Source: Hypericum androsaemum (Eukaryota > Streptophyta > Magnoliopsida > Malpighiales > Hypericaceae). From it: a stretch of DNA of 64,000 nucleotides. A model generated the notes under the pieces. It was given only the letters and a program-made list of their open reading frames with translations. It did not search any database and was not told where the DNA came from. Position numbers and translations under genes: made by a program. Position 1 is the first letter of the stretch. Each line of letters starts with the position of its first letter. This document shows, one piece after another, positions 44,180-56,471 of this stretch. The DNA is taken from NCBI GenBank assembly GCA_963995505.1, contig OZ023183.1, forward strand, positions 15,248,671-15,312,670, read 5' to 3'.

Positions 44180-47100
44180 ATGGAGAAACCAGGAAAAACC
44201 ACCTTTGCTTCCTTGTCTTGGTCATTCTTGGTAATGGTTATTACAATCTTTTCTTTGGCAACTTCAACCTTGTCCTTGTCTCCTGATGGGGAGGCCCTCC
44301 TCTCCCTCCTCTCAGCAACTGACTCATCTTCAAAAGCTTCATCCTCTCTCCTCTCCTCATGGGACCCATCAAGCCAGAGTCCATGTTCATGGCAGGGCAT
44401 CACTTGCTCTCCTGAGGAAAGGGTCACTTCCCTTTCTCTCCCAAACACATTCCTTAACCTCTCCTCTATACCCTCCCAGCTCTCCTCCCTCACCTTCCTC
44501 CAGCTTCTTAACCTCTCTTCCACCAACATCTCAGGCCCTATCCCTTCCTCCTTTGGCGAGCTCACCCACTTGAGGCTCTTAGACCTCTCCTCCAACTCCC
44601 TTTCTGGGTCTATACCACCAGAGCTTGGCCACCTATCTTCCCTCCAGTTCCTCTACTTGAACTCCAATAGGCTTTCTGGAAGGGTACCTCCCCAGCTGGC
44701 CAGCTTGACCTCTTTGCAGGTCCTTTGTCTTCAGGACAATCTCATTAATGGCTCAATACCTTCCCAGTTGGGGTCCCTAGCTGGCCTGCAACAGTTCAGA
44801 GTTGGTGGGAATCCTTATCTAACAGGAGAGATTCCTCCCCAGCTCGGGCTTCTGACCAATCTCACCACATTTGGGGCTGCGGCGACCGGGCTCTCGGGTG
44901 TCATACCTCCCACATTTGGTAACCTGATCAATCTCCAAACTCTGGCTCTTTATGATACTGATATATTTGGTCCCATACCGCCCGAGCTCGGACTCTGTTC
45001 CGAGTTGAGAAACTTGTATTTGCACATGAATAAGCTCACTGGCCCTGTGCCGGCTCAGCTTGGTAAGTTACAGAAGCTTACTAGCTTGCTTCTGTGGGGA
45101 AATGCTCTCTCTGGATCAATCCCGGCCGAGCTTTCGAATTGCTCGTCGCTTGTTGTGCTTGATGCTTCGGCTAATGATCTGTCTGGAGAAATACCTGCTG
45201 ATTTAGGGAAGCTGGTGATCCTAGAGCAGCTGCATTTGTCTGATAACTTGCTAACCGGTTCGATCCCCTGGCAGTTGAGTAACTGCACGAGTTTGAGTGC
45301 TCTCCAGCTCGATAAGAACCAGTTGTCGGGTACGATCCCGTGGCAGGTTGGAGAGCTGAAGTACTTGCAGAGCTTCTTCTTGTGGGGGAATTCCGTGACG
45401 GGGACCATACCGCCTTCTTTCGGCAACTGCTCGGAGTTGTATGCTCTTGATCTTTCCAGAAACAAGCTTACAGGTTCGATCCCGGATCAGATCTTCAGCT
45501 TGAAGAAGTTGAGCAAGCTTCTACTTCTAGGGAACTCTTTGTCCGGAGGAATTCCGGAAAGTGTAACCAACTGCCAGTCCTTGGTGAGATTAAGGCTTGG
45601 AGAGAACCAGCTTTCGGGTTCGATCCCAAGAGAAATCGGACAGCTGCAGAATTTGGTCTTTCTTGACCTGTACATGAATCACTTCTCCGGGGAACTTCCT
45701 CCAGAGATTGCCAATATCACTGTACTCGAGCTGTTGGATATCCATAACAATCACATTACGGGAGAGATACCGTCTCAGCTCGAGGGGCTGGTGAATTTGG
45801 AGCAGCTTGATCTTAGCAGGAACAGCTTCACTGGCGAAATTCCGACAAGTTTCGGAAACTTCAGCTACTTGAACAAGCTCATCCTCAACAATAACATGCT
45901 AACAGGGTCAATCCTGGGGTCTATTCGGAACTTGCAGAAGCTGACATTGCTGGACTTGAGCTACAACAGCCTCTCCGGTCCCATCCCGTCCGAGATTGGC
46001 TGTGTGACGAGCTTGACGATAAGTTTGGACTTGAGTTATAACCGATTTTCGGGAGAACTTCCCGAGACCATGGCGAGTTTGACACAGTTGCAGTCCCTTG
46101 ATCTCTCCCACAATGTGCTCTATGGGGATATTAAGGTTCTTGGTTCCCTCACTAGCCTAACTACTCTCAATATCTCATACAATAACTTCTCAGGTCCAAT
46201 TCCAGTGACACCATTCTTCAGAACGCTGTCTTCGAATTCGTACATTTCAAACACGAAGCTCTGCGAGTCGGCCGATGGTTCCACTTGTTTGTCGAAACTA
46301 GCCAGACGAAGCGGGTTGAGATCTGCTAAAACAGTGGCCTTTGTTTCAGTGATTCTGGCTTCAGTGACAATAGCACTTCTTGCTCTGTTTATCTTTGTGA
46401 CGAGGAACCACAAGTACACCGGGGAGAAATCGTTGGGAGCATCAGCATCCTTGTCCAGGGCCGAAGATTTCTCGTATCCGTGGACCTTCATCCCGTTTCA
46501 GAAGCTCGGCTTCAGCATTGATAATATACTAGAATGCTTGAAGGAAGAGAATGTGATTGGAAAAGGCTGTTCTGGAATCGTCTACAGAGCCGAAATGCCG
46601 AGTGGAGAGTTGATCGCGGTGAAAAAGCTCTGGGAAAGCAAGCAAGACGAAGAGCCGGTGAACTCGTTCGCTGCAGAGATTCAGATCTTGGGCCACATTC
46701 GACACCGGAACATTGTGAGGCTCGTCGGATACTGCTCGAATAAGAGCGTCAAGCTTCTTCTCTATAATTACTTCCAAAATGGCAATCTTCTGCAGCTGCT
46801 GAAAGAGAACAGAAACCTCGACTGGGAAACACGGTACAAGATCGCAGTCGGATCAGCTCAGGGTCTCGCTTATCTTCATCACGATTGTGTACCAGCAATT
46901 CTCCACAGAGATGTGAAGTGCAACAACATACTTCTCGATTCTAAATACGAAGCTTATTTGGCAGATTTCGGGCTGGCCAAGCTGATGAATTCTCCGACTT
47001 ATCATCACGCAATGTCCCGTGTTGCTGGTTCTTACGGCTACATTGCCCCAGGCAAGTACCATTGTCCCTTCCAATTCACTTAGCATTGGTCTGAATTCTG

Positions 47101-47520
47101 TGTTTTGTGTCCTGACATATGTCTGCAACAACTGCAGAGTACGGATACACCATGAACATAACCGAAAAGAGCGATGTTTACAGCTACGGAGTGGTCCTGT
47201 TAGAAATCCTAAGCGGCCGCAGTGCAGTCGATCCTCACATCGGAGACGGCCAGCACATCGTCGAGTGGGTGAAGAAAAAGATGGGCAGCTTCGAACCAGC
47301 TGTGTCAATACTCGACGCGAAGCTGCAAAGTCTGCCGGACCAAATAGTACAAGAAGTGCTGCAGACACTCGGGATCGCGATGTTCTGCGTTAACTCGTCG
47401 CCCGCAGAGCGGCCGACGATGAAGGAGGTCGTCGCATTGCTCATGGAAGTGAAAAGTCCAGCAGAAGAATGGGGGAAGACTTGCCAACCGCTAATAAAAC
47501 AGTCTTCCAATCAAAGTTAG
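44180..47520 (+). CDS. RGI5: LRR receptor kinase RGI5-like (RGF/GLV peptide receptor)
   Basis: Plasma-membrane leucine-rich-repeat receptor kinase of the RGI/RGFR group, which perceives root meristem growth factor peptides. Exons 44180-47051 and 47138-47520, 1084 residues. Order: signal peptide (about 1-33), an N-terminal cap with CSWQGITC, more than 20 LRRs (for example near LQTLALYDTDIFGPIPPELG), transmembrane segment (about 716-740), and kinase from about 790 (GKGCSGIVY loop, VKK lysine, HRDVKCNNILLD, DFGLAKL). The HRD arginine is present, so it is an RD kinase. The sequence follows At1g34110 closely. The single intron falls in the activation segment (YIAP/EYGYT) and needs a GC donor (CCAG then GCAAGT) with a normal AG acceptor. 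The LRR part is very conserved and shows no breaks. Confidence 0.95.
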
Positions 47521-48524
47521 TCTGTGTTCTTCATCTTCTTCTTAAACTGTTCCAAGAACATCAAATGATTGATTTGTCTTTTGTTGTTGATAAATTTGTT
47601 ACGTTTTTAAGACAGTGGCTCCTGAATTCCGTTGTACAGATGTAGAACTTCTCAGTATTTTTTTTAAGCTTATTTTGCACTTCTCTTCTCTATGCGTTAG
47701 AATTCTGCTTTCTTAGATTCATTAGACCCTTTTGTTTCCTGAAATCCTGGCAGCGTTTCCACTTATTATTGTCCTTTATTCTTTATTATTATTTTCGTGA
47801 CGTTGTTAATCCGTCGGAACTTACTAGTTTAGTCAGCTTTGGACCCGAATTTCTGGCGTAAAATTTGTCTGGCGTAGCAATCAAGTCAAAAGCCAAACGA
47901 AAATATTTGATATTGATAAGCCCATGTAGATCCGAGAGCCAGGACCAAAATATTAGAACCATTTAAGTCGAATATTGTTGGGTCTTATATTTCATAATAA
48001 TGTCAGTAATTATGGATATAGACAAAATGGGATGGAACAACAACCTAAATGCGGGGAACCATACATACTAAAAAAAATTTTGTTTCTCAAAAAAAATAAT
48101 TCATACTCAAAATCACAAATTGGATGAAAAGCAGACAACCAAAAACAGCCCATGTCTTATTTCCTCTTTCTCCACATGCTTCAATATCTCATGGGTAAAG
48201 GATTTGCGTCCCGGTGCTTCGTTCTTCGACGGGGACCATGCCCCTTTTACAATTAATATCCGAGTGGAGGCGACTCATGATTCTTCTCCTTTTTTTTTCG
48301 GTCCGATCGGTGAAAGTGACTCTTTTTTTTAACTTTTTTTGTGCTTAGTATTTACGTAAGTTAAAATAAGTTTATTTTAGTTTAAAAATATTAAATAAGT
48401 TCAAATATCTAACTTTATTATACAGTTTATCAAAACAAAATTTTCAAACATTAATTGAACAAGTTCATATCAAGAATATACGTACAACATCACACTAATA
48501 TAATGAATAAGTTAATATTATAAT
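47521..48524. other. 3' flank of RGI5 and spacer
   Basis: Probable 3' UTR up to about 47700, then AT-rich sequence without a supportable gene. Confidence 0.4.
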
Positions 48525-50445
48525 TGTTAGTAATTCAGCAACTAGGAAACAAAACGCGCAAAGAACACGGACACAAGAGATAACGTAGTTCGGCCTAATG
48601 CCTACGTCCACGGAGAGAAAGGAGAACTTTTATTGATAGATCCAAGCCACAAAGCCATACAAAACCTTAGGGTAACATGCTTTTATATAGAGGCAAATCC
48701 GTGTACATCAAGTAAGCTATATAGGTCAAATTAGGAGTCCAAAACCTAGTCCGAATAGAATAGGAAACAAGTCCACAAAATTTTCTCTTCAATTTCTTGA
48801 CATCTCTAACAATCTCCACCTTGGCGAGAAATCATCCCATGGACGAACCATGAAGTTCCATCCGAACTTCAACAAACTCCACCTTGATGAAAGACCGTCC
48901 TATGAAGAATTATGAGAACTTGAGAAACCAAACCGACTCTACCAGCTCCACCTTGACCATAGATACACCGCCATCAATAATACTATCTCAACTTTCTCTC
49001 TTACTTTTTCGTTCAATCACTTGGAGCCAGCCCCAAGCTTGAGCAACTCCCGAGCTTGCTTGGCGTATTCCCTCCAAACTCCATCGAACCCCAACTAGCA
49101 AGTCCACATGCTGAAGCAACCTTGCGACCAATAGACGCGTCCTCTATTCTCTGGTCAGCCCCATGCTCCGCAACCTCGAACTGCTTCTCTGCTGGACCTT
49201 CTTACCTCAAACCTTTTGTTCCACCAAGTAGAACCCTCGATATGCCTCGAACTCTACTGTTCGACCTTGAGTTAGATACCTGATTCACTTGTGGTGCTAT
49301 CAACGATTTCACATTTTTCATGCAAAACCTATCCAACACCTTTGACGTGCACATCCCTTTAGACAACCATAGCAGGGCCCAGCTAACAATGCTTCTCCGA
49401 GACAACCATGGCTCCACGAAATAACCACAGCTTGCTATCCATGTCTCCGCGAATCTCAACTGCACTCAAACCATCCATGCCAAGCCTTTGCTCCCTCATA
49501 TGAACCAACCTCATATGACCTAAGCTTTTGCCAACTCCTTCAGACCCATTGATGTGACTCCACCTACAACAATGTGCCTCACTAACCTGTAGGTATTCTC
49601 TTTCACCCTTCATCCCTACCATCGCATCCTTCTCCACCTTTATTAGCCTACCTTTATAACTATCACTGTTATAATCCAAGGTCCCTAACGAAAAGAGATT
49701 ACCAGGATGCATTGGACTTGATGAGACAGAAAGCCAGTCACCATGCGACCCATCTGAACATGTGGCCATGGTTGTGGATGCCGATCCCTCCTCTTGTCTT
49801 GATTCCCAGTTCGTCTAGGATAGTCCCCTTCATGTGCCCTTCTCTGCACTTGAAGCCACTTCCATCGAACTTCTTTGACTCTGACCTAGATCTTCTTCCA
49901 CAACCCAGCTGGTGGCTCCTCATCATCTGCGAAGCACAAGCGAATCTTCACTACCGCCTTGGCCTCCAACTCTTCCCACTCTTGCTCCTCCATCTTCTCA
50001 AGCTTCTTCCCTAAGAGCGCGATGACCATCCCTTGTTGCACGAGGAGATCCTTGACACGCCTTTGCCATAACTCGAAATTCGATGAACCATCAAACTTCA
50101 TAAGAGCAAACTTTGCGTCGTGATCCGACATCCTCCAACCTTGGCTCTTGATACCACTTGTTAGGAATTCAGCAAATAGGGAACAAAATGCGCAAAGAAC
50201 ACGGACACAAGAGTTTACGTGGTTCGGCCTAATGCCTACGTCCACGGAGAGAAAGGAAAAATTTTATTGATGGATCCGAGTCACAAAGCCATACAAAACC
50301 TTAGGGTAACATGTCTTTATATAGAGGCAAACCCTTGTACATCAAGTAAGCTATCTAGGTCAAATTAGGAGTCCAAAACCTAGTCCGAATAGAATAGGAA
50401 ACAAGCCCACAAAATTTTCTCTTCAATTTCTTGGCATCTCTAACA
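48525..50445 (-). mobile_element. Pol-deleted Ty1/copia LTR element, copy 2
   Basis: 1921 bp with 287-bp LTRs at 48525-48811 and 50159-50445 and a perfect 5-bp target duplication ATAAT. It is the same family as 35907-38405: primer-binding site TGGTATCAAGAGCCAAGG inside the right LTR, GGTGGAGATTG polypurine tract at the left LTR, and gag start FDGSSNFELWQRRVKDLL (50000-50140 region). Most of gag and the protease are deleted. The pre-integrase-like VEKDAMVGMKGE and the RT-derived KVLDRFCMKNVKSLIAP remain in the same order as in copy 1. Frames are broken. It lies between RGI5 and the small 144-residue gene. Confidence 0.88.
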
Positions 50446-50450
50446 ATAAT

Positions 50451-51263
50451 CTTTGAGTTGTTGCCAATTTTTTTCTTTTTCATACCGAAAGCAGTAGGGG
50501 ATCTTGATATCCGGCCGATGCAAAGGGTCAACTTAGCTACTTTCGCCAAACTTCCATGGCGGTTTGTGCAATCTTAGGACTCACAATGGACGCGCATGTT
50601 GACTGGGAAGTACGGCGGAGACCGCACTGGCATGACGCTACTAGAGCTCCAATTCGAGTCCTTCACGACTTGGCATTCCATGGTTAAGGCCCGGCCAGTC
50701 CGAGCTATGGGGCTTTGCCAGAATGTGGGGAACGGCTTGCCACGACCTTCTGGGATGTACCGAACTACTTTTTCCGCTTGAGTATTAATAACGGTTGGGT
50801 GCCTCTTTGTCCCCCCGTTTATAAAAAAAATATATTTTCTCCGCATTCTCTCAAGGGGGTGAAATCATTATGACAAAATGATTTTTTTTTCCTCCGTTGG
50901 TGAATAAGATAAATATGACAAGTGATCTAGTGAGAGAGCACTAAAAAAGGGAGTTTCATTTTCTTCATCCAAAACTTCATGGCCAAACTCTAGCTCCCAC
51001 CTGTCTTTTCACCTTTAAAACTAACTTGATAGTGATTCGAATCAGGATATTAGATCTCGAGACTTCTTAGTTAAGGTAGAACAATTTTTTCACTAATTGA
51101 TGTATTGGTTGATTTGGTTTGGTTTAGTACGGGTAAAACACGACGACTTCCAACTGAAACACCAGTATATGCTACTAACTAATTCACCTAATCCACGTAC
51201 AGAATTCTTCAACTTCATGAACAAGTCTTCCAAATTCAACCACCTCACTCGCAGCCACGACAA
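50451..51263. other. Spacer with an unassigned GC-rich segment
   Basis: The stretch 50500-50820 is more GC-rich than its surroundings and open on both strands for 60-90 codons, but I recognise no family. The remainder is AT-rich. Confidence 0.35.
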
Positions 51264-51281
51264 TATATAAACCCTCTTTCC

Positions 51282-51716
51282 ATGGCACAAGTCAACCATC
51301 AAGAGGACGCAATGGCTCGCCTGCTTCAACATACGCTTGTGGCTCTAACATTCCCACAGCTCGGCTTTGCGGCAATGACACTCTTTCTGTGCGGCTTCGC
51401 CCTCTTCATGTGCGCATCACATTCCCGGACATGGCGAAGCTGGAGCGCTTGCTACGGCCTCTACGAACCGGACCCCGTCATACATGTCAACTACGGAGCA
51501 ACGATGGCCACCATGGACTGCCATGACGTCGAGGAGAGCATCCGCGACGAGAGCCTCTTCAGCAGTGTGCAGCAGCAAGAGGCTTCAGTGTGGCAGAAAA
51601 ACATCCTCATGGGTGGGAAGTGCCAATTGCCGGATTTTTCGGGTGTCATCATCTACAATTCTGAGGGGAAAATTGTAACTCCTGCAAAGCCTCGCCCATT
51701 GCTCACCTGGAAGTGA
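51282..51716 (+). CDS. Small conserved plant protein, possible membrane anchor
   Basis: Single-exon gene of 144 codons. A hydrophobic segment (about residues 22-46, FPQLGFAAMTLFLCGFALFM) is followed by a soluble part ending in VWQKNILMGGKCQLPDFSG and a tail with TPAKPRPLLTWK. I recall this C-terminus from uncharacterised plant proteins; no function is known to me. A TATATAA at 51264-51270 lies only 12 bp before the first ATG. If that box is used, transcripts would start after that ATG and translation would begin at Met11 (51312, MARLLQHT). The gene converges on RH39, with 196 bp between the stops. Confidence 0.78.
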   Translation: MAQVNHQEDAMARLLQHTLVALTFPQLGFAAMTLFLCGFALFMCASHSRTWRSWSACYGLYEPDPVIHVNYGATMATMDCHDVEESIRDESLFSSVQQQEASVWQKNILMGGKCQLPDFSGVIIYNSEGKIVTPAKPRPLLTWK

Positions 51717-51912
51717 CCAAGAATATGCTCATTCTTGTTTCCTGCAAATCTTCATTACTAATAGCAACTATGTTTTATTTCTCGTGCCATGTGTTTACCT
51801 ATTCGATGTACTCGTTGCGAATAATGCAGATACATGTGCTAATATCACCAAAGCAATTGATCGCAGAAAACCGACAAAACACGAGTTTTTACAACTGGGG
51901 CTCAGGCATCGA

Positions 51913-54900
51913 TCATCTGGAACTCAGTTCTTTCTTATCAGATGAAGATGATCTGCCCCTGAATGAAACAACCCTTAACTTCGAATCTGCAGAGGTATTG
52001 GCTTCGCTGGCCTTTCTGCCTGGCTTCTTCCCGACCCTGGACTTTGAAGGTGCGGAGGTAATGGCCTCGCGGCCCCTTCTGCTTACAGTTGGCTTCTTCC
52101 CGACCCTGGACTTCGAAGGTGCGGAGGTATTGGCCTCGCTGCCCCTTCTGCTTACAGCTGGCTTCTTCCCGACTTTGAACTTTGAAGCTGTGGAGTAAGT
52201 GGTTTCGCTGGTCCTTTTGCTTAAAGTTGGCGTCTTCCCGAATCGGGATGTTTTCTTCGAGCTCCTTGCGCTGGGAGCCTCCTTAGATTTTGCCACAGCA
52301 TACTTCCCTGATTTTGAGCTGGCACTTGCTGGCTTCATTGTCGCGTGCTTAATATTGTTCTTCTGATTAGTTACCTTCTGAAGTGTTGTGTTTCTGCTCT
52401 TCTCTTCAGTTATTCTAGCCCGGGCAATGTCTCTTCGAAGACCATCGGTAGATAGAGCTTCCAAACTCTCGTTCTTTCCTACTGCCTCCTCGATACGATT
52501 GGCTAATAGCAGGTCTTTCTTAGCCACCAAACTTGTCACTCTCCCTGCAATAAAAGAAGTTGCGCTGAAACCCGGTGCTAAAGAAACTGATGTCATTTTC
52601 CTTATTTTCTTAAATAAACAGATAATTGAAAACATTACTCTGGGTTGTGTTGGGTCCTCCATACAGGCAGAGAAACAAAGGAAAAAGTTTCTCCACAATA
52701 ATCCGTACCTTTTGCACCCATACGAGCAGTTCTTCCTGCTCTGTGAACATAATCAATCTACAAAATACGAAAAGACAAAGAAATTAGCTTGTCACATGCT
52801 TTGGAAACAAAAAGCAAGTGTCGGTTTCATCCCAAGGTACCCGGCCCCAGTTTGTAAAGCGAACTTACTAGATTCAGGTGTGTACAGCAAAATACGAATA
52901 AAACTGGCATTTCACGCAGCCTATTTCTTCACTTCCTAAAATTTATAGTTTGCAGGGATGGCCAACAAGAACAGAGAGAAAGAATGGCAAAGGCATGATG
53001 ACATCTGAATAAAGACCGAGCAGAGTCACTAACTGAGTTTTTAGGAAAATCAAAAAGGATGACATGATCAACATTGAAGTCCAGGCCTCTAGCTGCAAGG
53101 TCAGTGCAGACCAATGTTGGGCAATCACCATCATCGCTCTTGAACTTTTCCAGGTTCTCAACCCTGAATTTCCGCAAGAATTGGAAGGCTGAGTGATACA
53201 AAAGACTTCAATACTAGCAAAAGAAAGTGCAAATGGATGAAAGAGATCGGTGGTCTGGGATAAATATAAGAATACAGAAAAGTTATGTCACGGGCTGGCA
53301 TCATTTCACCTCTGTTCTGCCGGAACCTCCCCATGGTAATTGACAGTGGAGATCTGATTTTCTGAAAGAAAGTGATCTACAGCTCGGCTGGAGTCCAACG
53401 TGTTGCAGAACACCATGACCCTGTTTCCTTTGGCCAAACTAGGCTCCAGAACCTAAATTTTACAGAATAATCTGTTTCGGTATCCTTCGAATAGACAGGT
53501 GCAATAACATGTTTAACAGATCTATTTTTTTGTGGGCTTCCACAGAAAAAGATCTACCTTTTGTATATGAAGGATCTCAATCTGTTTCAATTGAACCTCG
53601 GACTAAAAGATAAACAGAATAACAATTGAACCATACAAGTTCCCCCAGAAACTCATAAATATCACCTAGAATTTCAGAAAGCTGTTTCTATGCTTCAGTC
53701 TCTGAATGTCAATAAGAAATAAAACCCAAGGCTAATTACTGTAGATAATCATTATTGCTACACAGTGAACAAAATTTCAAATATCTTCTTAAGCAAACAC
53801 GAAACTCCAAGTCTCAACAACTACAAAGCGACGGACTTTTCTGGTAAGAAACTATGAGAGGACGGCATAAACACTGAATTCGTGGAGAACTAACTTTCAA
53901 TAAAGACTATTGCACTCATGTATCTACATAGCCGGTGCATAATAGAGGTAGAGAAACATAAGCTCACCTGTAGCAGGGCTTCCAACTTGTTTTCTTGACC
54001 AGATAATTTTATAAAATCGTGGCGACAAGTGGCTATCTTTTTATGCAGTGACGAAGTTCGCAAATGCACTATCCCTTCAAACTCATCGTCAATCAGTGCT
54101 TGAACTCCCTGCAGAAAGTCATATGGGTGAACTCGACGTCATTCCATTGGAGGTATTCTAAACTGAACTCTAAATCACTAGATGTTGCAAGTTGCTACTT
54201 TTAGCACGAAGAGAGCACACGAGACTCGTTTGAAGTCGAAATTAAACTTAGGACCCAGCTTGTTCTCAAAGAAGCACAAAGCAAAGTTGCAATGTCGAAG
54301 TTTCAAAATCCGAGTACCGAGCTGATACCTTTGTTATCGTTGCAGTGACCAAAACAGTCTGAAACCCCTGGCCACTAGGTTTTGATGCCCGGTTTTTTAG
54401 TGGGCCAAGAAACTTGCGAATGTCAGGGCCAAAGCCTTGGTCAAACATGGTGTCCGCCTCATCCAACACCTACAAATAATCAGTCTCGTGAAGTGCAACA
54501 AAGCTGCTACATCAAATTAAAACTTGAAGGTGCCACAATCAAGGTCTTTGAGGATTGTCATATACTTATACAAGCCATCAAAGTCACACTCTAAATTTGA
54601 TGCAGTATGAAAAAGTACTCACCAGGTACTTAATGTCACCATAGACAATATTCCCATCTTCAATATGCTGTAGAACCCTTCCAGGAGTCCCAACAACCAT
54701 GTCGATCGGGCCATTCAACAAGTCTTCCTGGGGTCTCAAACGTCCACCGCCACTGACCATAATGGACCTAAACTTTGCATGATGGCTGATAGACTTAGAC
54801 ACACGAAAGACCTGTCAAACACCAAGACATTACAACCTGCAAGGAACTAAGTCCATCAAATTGGGGAAGCCTACGCAAGAACATAATATAATCACCTGCT

Positions 54901-55568
54901 CGGAAAGCTCCCTAGTTGGCAATAGAACAACAGCTCGAGGACGCTTAGGCTTCATCAGCACACCCGACATTGCCTCGTCTCGTCTGAGCAACTAAAAGAA
55001 ATCAACAAAGTACCGTGTTTTAAACTCCAAACAACGAATTCGAAGCTACTCCAAACTTAAAAGAGAGAGCTTGAACCTGAACAAGAGGCAACAGATAAGC
55101 CAGAGTCTTTCCGGACCCGGTATGGGAGCCAAGAACAACACTCAGACCATCCAAAACAGCAGGAACCCCAATGCACTGAATCTCAGTAGGCACCTCAATC
55201 CCCAGCTCTCTAACAGCACCCATAACCTCCTCGGACAAACCCAACTCCTCAAAGCTCCCAACCACCACCTCCTCCTCCTTCCCCAACCCATCTTCAGGTC
55301 TCGGGGACTTCTTCTTCGTGTTCCGGGTTTCGGGTTTCGCGGCCTCCCGGAGGTGCCTCTGGCGGAGCCTGTCAAGGAGGATGGAGTGCTTGCCTTGGTC
55401 CAGTTCAGGGAGTTGGGTGGTGGTGGTGCAAAGGGGTTTGAAGTTAAACCCTGGAAAAACCCTTCTGGGGTTGGATGTTGGTAGCCTTGGGAAAGAGTGG
55501 GATAGGCTTCTTCTGGTGGTGGAGGAAGAGAGAGAGAGGACTAGGACTGCCCTTGAACTCCCCGCCAT
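51913..55568 (-). CDS. RH39: DEAD-box RNA helicase RH39, plastid
   Basis: ATP-dependent RNA helicase of the chloroplast; RH39 is known for the hidden-break processing of plastid 23S rRNA. Minus-strand exons: 55077-55568, 54896-54991, 54623-54811, 54329-54469, 53968-54108, 53310-53452, 53034-53163, 52709-52757 and 51913-52544, giving 670 residues. Motifs: Q-motif with VPTEIQ, Walker A SHTGSGKT (148-155), PTREL, TPGR, DEAD (262-265), motif III as TAT (301-303) rather than [19 protein letters not shown] (449-456). The Ser/Arg-rich first 45 residues fit a transit peptide. MAGSSRAVL was chosen as start by similarity; in-frame ATGs at 55580 and 55706 are possible. The C-terminus has four 23-residue repeats and ends with a [11 protein letters not shown] block. 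Confidence 0.94.
52022..52298 (-). repeat. 69-bp coding minisatellite in RH39 tail
   Basis: Four units begin with GGCTTCTTCCCGA or close variants at 52022, 52091, 52160 and 52229, a strict 69-bp period. They encode a 23-residue unit centred on VGKKPxVSRRGxEA. The period keeps frame. Units at 52022 and 52091 are the most alike, which suggests recent expansion. Confidence 0.88.
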
Positions 55569-56471
55569 TGCTCTTTGCATTTCTTCCTTCTTTTTGTTAT
55601 TATCTATCCTCTCCAAGGTTTTATCTGTTTTTGAGGGTTTTAAGGCTTCACTTCCTCTTCGGATCATCTGCAAGCTCTTCCACATCAATGACCTGTCGTT
55701 TGACATTTAACTCCTAAACACCAACACACTTGGACATTCTAAAAAAACAAGTAATTAGACGACGACCAAGTAGACCGGATAATGAGTAGTATTAAAAAAA
55801 ATTCATAAATTATTTCTTCCATAAAAATTACGAAGACTATTTAAATTAATCATTTCTATCTAAGTATAGACAGTTGATTTTTTTTTTACAAAACTCTTTA
55901 CACATATATGTATGATTTGATGTATTGTATTATTTATTTTGCATAGACCAATTCTTTAGATATTCATTTTGTATAAACCAAACTTCAGGGTTGCATATGT
56001 GCAGGAGTTACATGTACAATATATGTTATCGTTTGGAGAAATGTTCTCATTCTTATTATTTATAGCTTACATCAGTTAAAAAAAAGTTATTCCCCTCCTT
56101 TCTGCCAAGTTACAGCACAACAACATAAGACATACAACAGAATTGGAAATTATTTTACTTAATTCAAGAATACAATATCCATTCTTCTTTTTTTTGGATA
56201 TTGTTATTTATACCAATAAAATTGATTATTTGTATATGGTGATTCAAATACTATACACAGTTCGATTCCCTAAATTATTTAAATTTGAGACTCAATGAAA
56301 GGAGAAAATAAGCCCAGCCCTGGTAAGCTTTTGGCCCAAATTGGGTGCACATTCTTTTCAAATCCCAAATTAAGGAAACAAACAATATATTTTGCTCTCA
56401 CTAAATAAAAGAGAATAAAAACCAAAATAAACAAAAGAGAGCAGAGAGGCGAGGGAGGGAGGGAGAAAGAG
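55569..56471. promoter_or_regulatory. Shared divergent promoter region, RH39 and MRNIP-like gene
   Basis: 903 bp separate two divergently read start codons. The sequence is AT-rich with no obvious transposon. GAGAGG-rich sequence just before the MRNIP-like ATG is probably its leader. A bidirectional promoter is inferred from geometry only. Confidence 0.4.

Noticed and set aside
44038..44595. 185-codon minus-strand frame rich in Glu/Arg/Lys
   Set aside because: Antisense shadow of the RGI5 signal peptide and first LRRs; no start context or homology.
50574..50846. Overlapping frames on both strands in the GC-richer spacer
   Set aside because: Neither strand gives a recognisable protein; left as unassigned rather than called a gene.
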